Part shown: positions 59,100 through 64,000 of the stretch, one piece after another
Layout of the letters: each line of letters starts with the position of its first letter
Position numbering within the stretch: position 1 is the stretch's first letter
DNA from: Papilionanthe hookeriana x Papilionanthe teres
Taxonomy: Eukaryota; Streptophyta; Magnoliopsida; Asparagales; Orchidaceae
Assembly (NCBI GenBank): GCA_022702705.1
Contig: CM040428.1
Location: 57,888,155-57,952,154, forward strand
Length of the DNA stretch: 64,000 bases
Reading direction: 5' to 3'
Program-made: the position numbers and the translations under genes
The notes under the pieces: generated by a model
What the model was told of the DNA's origin: nothing
The model's input: only the letters and a program-made list of their open reading frames with translations
The model's database searches: none

Positions 59100-60210
59100 T
59101 GTTTATCACTCTTCTATGGCACCGAAAACCAAAGGGGTAATCAAAGAATCTTCGTTCGACAAAAAGAAATTGGTAAGCTCCTAAACTGATGAGCGTTATA
59201 ATGACTTCTTGGTGTCGAAGAAGTTGATTGTGGAGCGGGGATTCACTAGCCCTGGCGGTGCTGTAGAGAGTATGATTGTAAATAGTCGTTGGGAGAACTT
59301 CTGTTATAACACCTCTGTTATTGTGATCTCTGTAGTAAGAAAAATTTATGCTAATCTTCCTAAAGATATTGATGGATCATTTATGTGAGAGAGAAACTAG
59401 TAAATATCTCACCTTCCCACATCAATGCGTTATTTTCTTTAAGAGATCTCCCTGATAGTTTCTACGCAGATTTCACTATTACTGATGATTATTTGGATAA
59501 AGTTATCAAATCCTTAACTGATGATAGAGGAGTGTGGAAAGTTAATGATGGAATCAAGTATAACTTTTCTGCTTCCAAATTAAATGGAATATCGAAAACT
59601 TTGCACTTTTTCATTTCTGCTAAAATTTCTTGCTTTTACTAATCTTAGTCAAGTGAGTGGAGATCGAGCTTTCTTAAATTATTCCATCCAGAATAATAAA
59701 TCCCTTGACGTAGGTTCCCTTATTCATTACTCAATTGTAAATTCCACATATGGGGAACTGCTCTTGATTTGGGGCACCCGTTTACTACATTTCTTTGTGC
59801 CAACATGCTGGAGTTTCTACTAGTGAGGGGATGTTTCATCCATTGAAGCCAATCTCCAAATCAAAAATTGGATTATACAGGAGAAATGTAGTGTCTGCAG
59901 AAAGTTCCCACCCCATGGCTCAATCTCCAGATCTCTTATAGACCCATGTCCTACTACTGAGATGGGTGCTTTTAAACAAAAGTTAGAAAGGGTAGAGGAT
60001 GATACCTCCATTTTACATGGTGAGGTGTATCATTTAGCTAAACATTGTTCACAAATGGATTGGCAATATAAAAGACAATTTGATCATCGAGCCAGTTTCC
60101 AAGCAGCTGAGCTAGAGATGTATAGAAACCAGTGGATTGGAGGAAATCCTATTGAATTCACGATGACTTCCTTATGTTCTCTTCCCTTCTTCTTAGTTTT
60201 AGAATGAGTC
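59100..60210 (+). pseudogene. Athila-type additional reading frame downstream of pol
   Basis: From MAPKTKGVIKESSFDKKKL (59117) through LIVERGFTSPGG and NSRWENFCYN, then SPSHINALFSLRDLPDSF (59400 onward) and the C-terminal part near 59962-60200. The layout matches the extra protein of Athila-like elements, sometimes called env-like; its role is not established. Frame breaks at about 59180, 59385 and 59640. Confidence 0.65.
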
Positions 60211-60245
60211 ACTGTATGCATTGAAAGCAGTGGTGAATTGTTTCA

Positions 60246-60651
60246 GTGATTTTTGGGGTTAAAGTAGCGATTGATATAGGGAAAACAGAAGATTTCTATG
60301 AGAACTCACCGGGACAATTGCGCTTAGGCATATTGTCACCGTGGAAATTGAATGGACTCCGAGGAGATCGTCGGAGCAACAGCTGCTTAAATCGCCGCCC
60401 AATCGATGGACACTAGGTGTTCGGAGAAGAGGAGGAAGAGGAGGAGAATATCGCAGGCACAAGGTGAAGCCGATCAATTCGAGTGCAGGTGGTAAAAAGC
60501 GGAACAGGGATGCTGGGTTGCGGGGCCGGCGAGACGACCATGCGTTATTTGGTTAAAATGTGGCAAGTTGTGGCGGCACCGTCGCCCCAAACAATCAAAA
60601 AATGTGGCGCAGTACCATGTCGCTGCTCTGTCACAACCCCAAACGGACCCT
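60246..60651. mobile_element. Harbinger-like element end at the gypsy/copia junction
   Basis: The right end reads AACCCCAAACGGACCC (60636-60651), identical to the GGGTCCGTTTGGGG family end. A weak left partner (gatttttggggtta) lies at about 60247. The interior is GC-rich and unlike the other MITEs here. A single-ended fragment is also possible. Confidence 0.4.
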
Positions 60652-62250
60652 ATGTCTCTCTTCGCGGCGTATCACCAACCTCCAAAGCATTTGCTATGGC
60701 ACTGACCAATCATCGGTTTCCATCTATTAATGAGGCTGTCTTAGCGGACCCAACCTAGAAAGCTGCCGACATAGAGGAGATGAATGTCCTTCAGTGAAAC
60801 CATGCTTAAGATATTGTTGATCTTCCTTGAGGCAAAAAAGCAGTGGGATGCCGATGAAATTTTAACATCAAGTTTAAATTTGATGGATCCTTGAAAAGCT
60901 AGGCACAGTTGGTCGCCGAGGGTATTCACAAACCTATGGAGTTGACTATGATGAGACATTTGCTTCAATTGTTAAATTAAACACCATTTGGATCCTTATA
61001 CCTCGCAGTGAATCTGGATCGACCCTTATTCCATCATGATGTTAAGAATCCATTCCCGAATGGCGATCTAATAGAGAAGGTATACATGGCTTTTCCTCCC
61101 GGCTTTGACTCCACTGCCATCCAAGACAAGTATGTAGATTGTGAAAATCACTTGATGGATTGAAGCAATCACCATGAGCATGGTTCCGGAAATTTACAAA
61201 AGTTGTGGGTCATGGATTCACAAGGGACTCAATCAGACCACATTCTCTTCTTCCAACATTCCTCCAGCGACCAGGTAGCTATCCTTACCGTTTATGTTGA
61301 CAATATTGTTCTCAAAGGTAATGATCTACCAACATTGGAGTTTCTGAAAGGCATTCTTGCTGGTTACTTGAAATAAAGGACAGAATCCCTCCGGTACTTC
61401 TTAGGCATGGAAGTTGCTCGGTCATCTCAAGTCATTTACTACTCTCAGCAGAAATATGTGATTGACATGTTGACAAAGAACGAACTTCTCCTGTGCAACT
61501 AATGGTTGTCCCGATGGATCCCATTGAAAAACTTCTTGATGGTCCCCATGTAATTCATGTAATCAAGTCTCACTATCAGCACTTTGTGGGTAAATTTAAC
61601 TATCTTGCCCCTATACGTCCCGAAATATTCCAAGTAGTTGGGATAATAGTCAATTCATGCATGATCCCTATGAGCACCAACTCCAAGTAGTCCACCAGAT
61701 TCTCCACCATGTAAAAGACACATCGGGCTCAAGTTTATTTATTTTCTGTTACGATCCTTGTTTTATTGCAGTTTACACAGGCGCAGATTGGGCCGAGTCC
61801 GTCCATGATAGGCGATCTACCTCGATATACTGCTCATTTGTGTGGATAACCCCGATCAGGTGGAAAAGAAAGTAGTCTGTAGTTGTTCGGAGCAGTGCGG
61901 GAGCCGAATTTCAGTCCATGTCCCTGGAAATTTTGTGGAGCTCTCCGGTTACGCATCAAGTTCCATGAACTACGTATGACGGTTTTCGTTCCCCTACAGT
62001 TTTGTTGTGATAATAAGGCTACCATTAGCATTGCTCACAACTCGGTCCAGCATGATCATAGCAAGCATATTGATATTGACCATTACTTTATTAAGAAAAA
62101 GCTCAAGTCCGGTGAAATTTGTGTTCTGTTTGTGTCATCTAGTGACCAACTGACAAATATTCTTACAAAGGACGTTCCACAACCACTGTTTGATGATTTC
62201 AAATCCAAGTTGAACATGACTGATATCTTTGCTTCTAACTTGAGAGAGAG
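60652..62250 (+). pseudogene. RT and RNase H of the outer copia element
   Basis: Resumes with VSPTSKAFAMALTNHRFPSI (about 60672). Scrambled RT follows (DLPxGKKAVGCR near 60830, DVKNPFPNGDLIEKVYM near 61035, FPPGFDST near 61093). The catalytic box is YVDNIVLKGND (61293 onward), with Asn replacing the second Asp. RNase H is recognisable in 61883-62353 as FCCDNKATISIAHNSVQHD and HIDIDHYFIKK. Many frame breaks. Confidence 0.85.
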
Positions 62251-62418
62251 TATATTAGAAATTAATATGCAAATTTATATTTTAATTACTTTGATTTACT
62301 TTTATTTTATTTCCTTTGTCCCCTTATTCCAATTTTATTTCTTTCCTTACTAGTAGATCCTGTAATAGGCATTTTATACCCCCCTCTTTGCATCAAAAAC
62401 TTATTTTGTTCTACTCTA
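62251..62418 (+). repeat. 3' LTR of the outer copia element
   Basis: tattagaaattaatatgc to ttgttctactcta, matching 47729-47889 with scattered differences. Confidence 0.75.
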
Positions 62419-62419
62419 G

Positions 62420-62444
62420 ACACACACACACACACACACACACA

Positions 62445-62507
<63 letters not shown>
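62420..62507. repeat. (AC)n(TA)n compound microsatellite
   Basis: AC repeats (62420-62445) pass into TA repeats (62449-62507) immediately after the copia 3' LTR. Confidence 0.95.
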
Positions 62508-62511
<4 letters not shown>

Positions 62512-62955
62512 TTCTATATATGCAATTTTCAATCATAATAACATTTATAAATGAGCACAGTCTACATAGAATATTTTACGAACTATTGATTTGCTCATAT
62601 TTTATCGTCATTCTAACAAATGTTGATTTATAATAATACATATATTATTTTTACGATTCAATATCTCAATTTAAATATGTTGTTCCAATATGAGTAAACT
62701 CTTTGCTTCCAAGCAATCTTTTCATAATCAATTAATGTCTATTTGTCAATTAAAATAAATCATTTCTTCATTTAAAAAACAACACATATTATAATATTTA
62801 CATTAAAATAAAATATTGATCATGTGTATTTTTCATTTTTACTAGTTTGAAATAGCTAAACCTAAGAAAGCCACCAACGAGCCAATTAGTGGTGGAGCAA
62901 AGATTTTTTTCTAAAGGGGACATAATCTGGCTATTTAAAAAATATACTTAAATTC
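62508..62955. other. Unassigned AT-rich stretch
   Basis: Nothing recognisable. Confidence 0.4.
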
Positions 62956-62959
62956 CCAC

Positions 62960-63990
62960 GGGCGACTTACAGCCGAGTCAGTCTCCTTGAGGTTGACAGG
63001 GCTTCGACCTCATTTATCGAAGCTTCTGTCTGCACATTTAAGGTGGCGGAACTGTTGAAATCTCCTAAAGTTAAAGGGACTTCAATTGCGACGATATGAG
63101 CATCTGGATCTCACTGTTGGTTGCACAGTTTCCCAAAATAATTTTGAGAAGCCATTCATATTGATCCAACCTTCTGTTGGGTACACTGTTGAACTGAACC
63201 GGACTTTCATTCCCATTGTACTCTGCAGAGTCTTCCAATGGTAGCCCAATGTTCGCTCTTCCCCCACTGAAGAGATGACAGACTTAACCTCCCCTAACAG
63301 TGGTGGCTCTGGCGACAATCTAGCAGTCAGGGTACCCTAGAACTCTCTCTGTAATGATTGTACAAATATCGGCCTTTCGATCTCGCTACACTTTATGATC
63401 ACCAACACTGGTCTCACTTGCGCCACTCTGCTAGCAAGAGCACGAATGACCTTGAACTCTGTAGTAGGAGGAATATATGTTTCCCATCTTTTGTAAGAGA
63501 GTATATCTTCTTAAATCCATCATGATGAGTTCAGCGATTAAACTGCTATGGTCTCCCCAATAGGATGTGACAAGCATCCATGGGCACCACGTTACACCAC
63601 ACTTAATTCTGAAGTTGATTCCCAATAGAAAACTCCATGAGGCGCCTCCTATCGATGCTAACAATGTTCTCCTATTTTCAACTATGTTAGGTAATACGGC
63701 TGGGAATGCCTTTGAGTCCTAAGACTCAACTTGTCCACCATTTGTGTGGACGCCACATTCTTACTGTTATCTCCATCGATGATAAGGCTTCATACATATC
63801 CCTTCACAACGCACAGAGTATAGAATAGGTTGTGGTGAAGCAACTATTGCTCCACGGTAACCTCAGTCATAAGTACCCATCAAACCACAAACATCTCACC
63901 CTCATCTGATGGAAGTTAGTATTTCTCACCATGTTCTTCAGCTGCCTCATCCTCACTCACCTCCTCCACTACACTTGCTCGGAGAATGAG
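62960..63990 (-). pseudogene. Ty3/gypsy protease fragment, continues past the window edge
   Basis: Read on the minus strand from about 63850 to 63450, shifting frames give NVASTQMVDKLSLRTQ, then FLLGINF, a VVPMDACHILLGRPWQ-like block and HHDGFKKIYSLTKDGKH. This is the order of the retroviral-type protease and its link to RT in plant Ty3/gypsy elements. The frame 63082-63318 lies beyond it and is not identified. Gag would lie beyond base 64000. Confidence 0.65.
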
Positions 63991-64000
63991 ACAACTCTAC

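Larger units (their letters stand above)
51198..60240 (+). mobile_element. Athila-like Ty3/gypsy retrotransposon, 3' LTR not found
   Basis: Inserted in the copia element between integrase and RT. Order: 5' LTR, primer site, gag, protease, RT, RNase H, integrase, then a further reading frame of the Athila type. The spacer after integrase has the Athila-type phrase gacgttaagctaaacgcttc ... ggcaacccaag (57986-58020). I found no second copy of the 5' LTR, so the 3' end is deleted or replaced. All genes carry stops. Confidence 0.8.
47729..62418 (+). mobile_element. Outer Ty1/copia element, interrupted by a Ty3/gypsy insertion
   Basis: The left LTR (47729-47889) and right LTR (62251-62418) match each other. 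Gag, protease and integrase lie at 48787-51180; reverse transcriptase and RNase H resume at 60652-62250. Together these give one copia element of about 5.2 kb split by about 9.4 kb of later insertions. The RT and RNase H type is the one with SPTSKAFAMAL before RT. Both parts are full of stops. TA repeats on both outer sides suggest insertion into a TA microsatellite. Confidence 0.85.

Noticed and set aside
59100..60210. An independent host gene downstream of the gypsy polymerase
   Set aside because: Its position and layout match the extra reading frame of Athila-like elements, and it is broken by stops.

Overview
The window is nuclear DNA of a flowering plant, probably a eudicot. The evidence is AT-rich sequence, intron-split genes with GT-AG borders, plant Ty1/copia and Athila-like Ty3/gypsy retrotransposons, and several families of small inverted-repeat transposons. 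There are no prokaryotic operons, CRISPR arrays or riboswitches. I see three host genes. The rest is transposon-derived, tandemly repeated or unassigned.

Layout. 1-14.1 kb is a repeat field built around an old segmental duplication (copy A about 2.88-6.16 kb, copy B about 9.34-14.09 kb). The two copies carry different later insertions: PIF/Harbinger-type MITEs with 3-bp target duplications, and hAT-like elements rich in GTTCG with 8-bp target duplications. 14.1-25.3 kb holds decayed Ty3/gypsy fragments, LTR-like pieces, three minisatellites with periods of about 48-50 bp, and a hairpin-forming repeat. 27.0-30.8 kb is a ten-exon gene for an endonuclease/exonuclease/phosphatase-fold protein with EF-hands. 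31.6-36.7 kb is a structurally complete but inactivated copia element on the minus strand. 38.2-40.2 kb holds more MITEs. 41.7-42.7 kb is an intronless gene for a 327-residue multi-pass membrane protein that I cannot name. 44.2-45.3 kb holds three exons of a UEV1-type ubiquitin-conjugating enzyme variant on the minus strand; its first exon was not found. 47.7-62.4 kb is a nested block: a short-LTR copia element sitting in TA-repeat DNA, split by an Athila-like Ty3/gypsy element of about 9 kb, with a Harbinger-like terminus at the right junction. The right edge (63-64 kb) holds a Ty3/gypsy protease fragment on the minus strand.

The three host genes have unrelated roles (a calcium-responsive nuclease-fold protein, an unknown membrane protein, a Lys63-ubiquitin cofactor) and show no operon-like link. 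I did not find a convincing new biological system. The most informative signals are structural: reciprocal empty insertion sites between the two duplicated segments, exact target duplications that define a hAT-like family with an unusual internal copy of its own end, an EF-hand module lying inside the nuclease domain, a nested retrotransposon block next to a gene whose first exon is missing, and a cluster of 50-bp minisatellites. All similarity statements are by eye; no alignments or searches were run.
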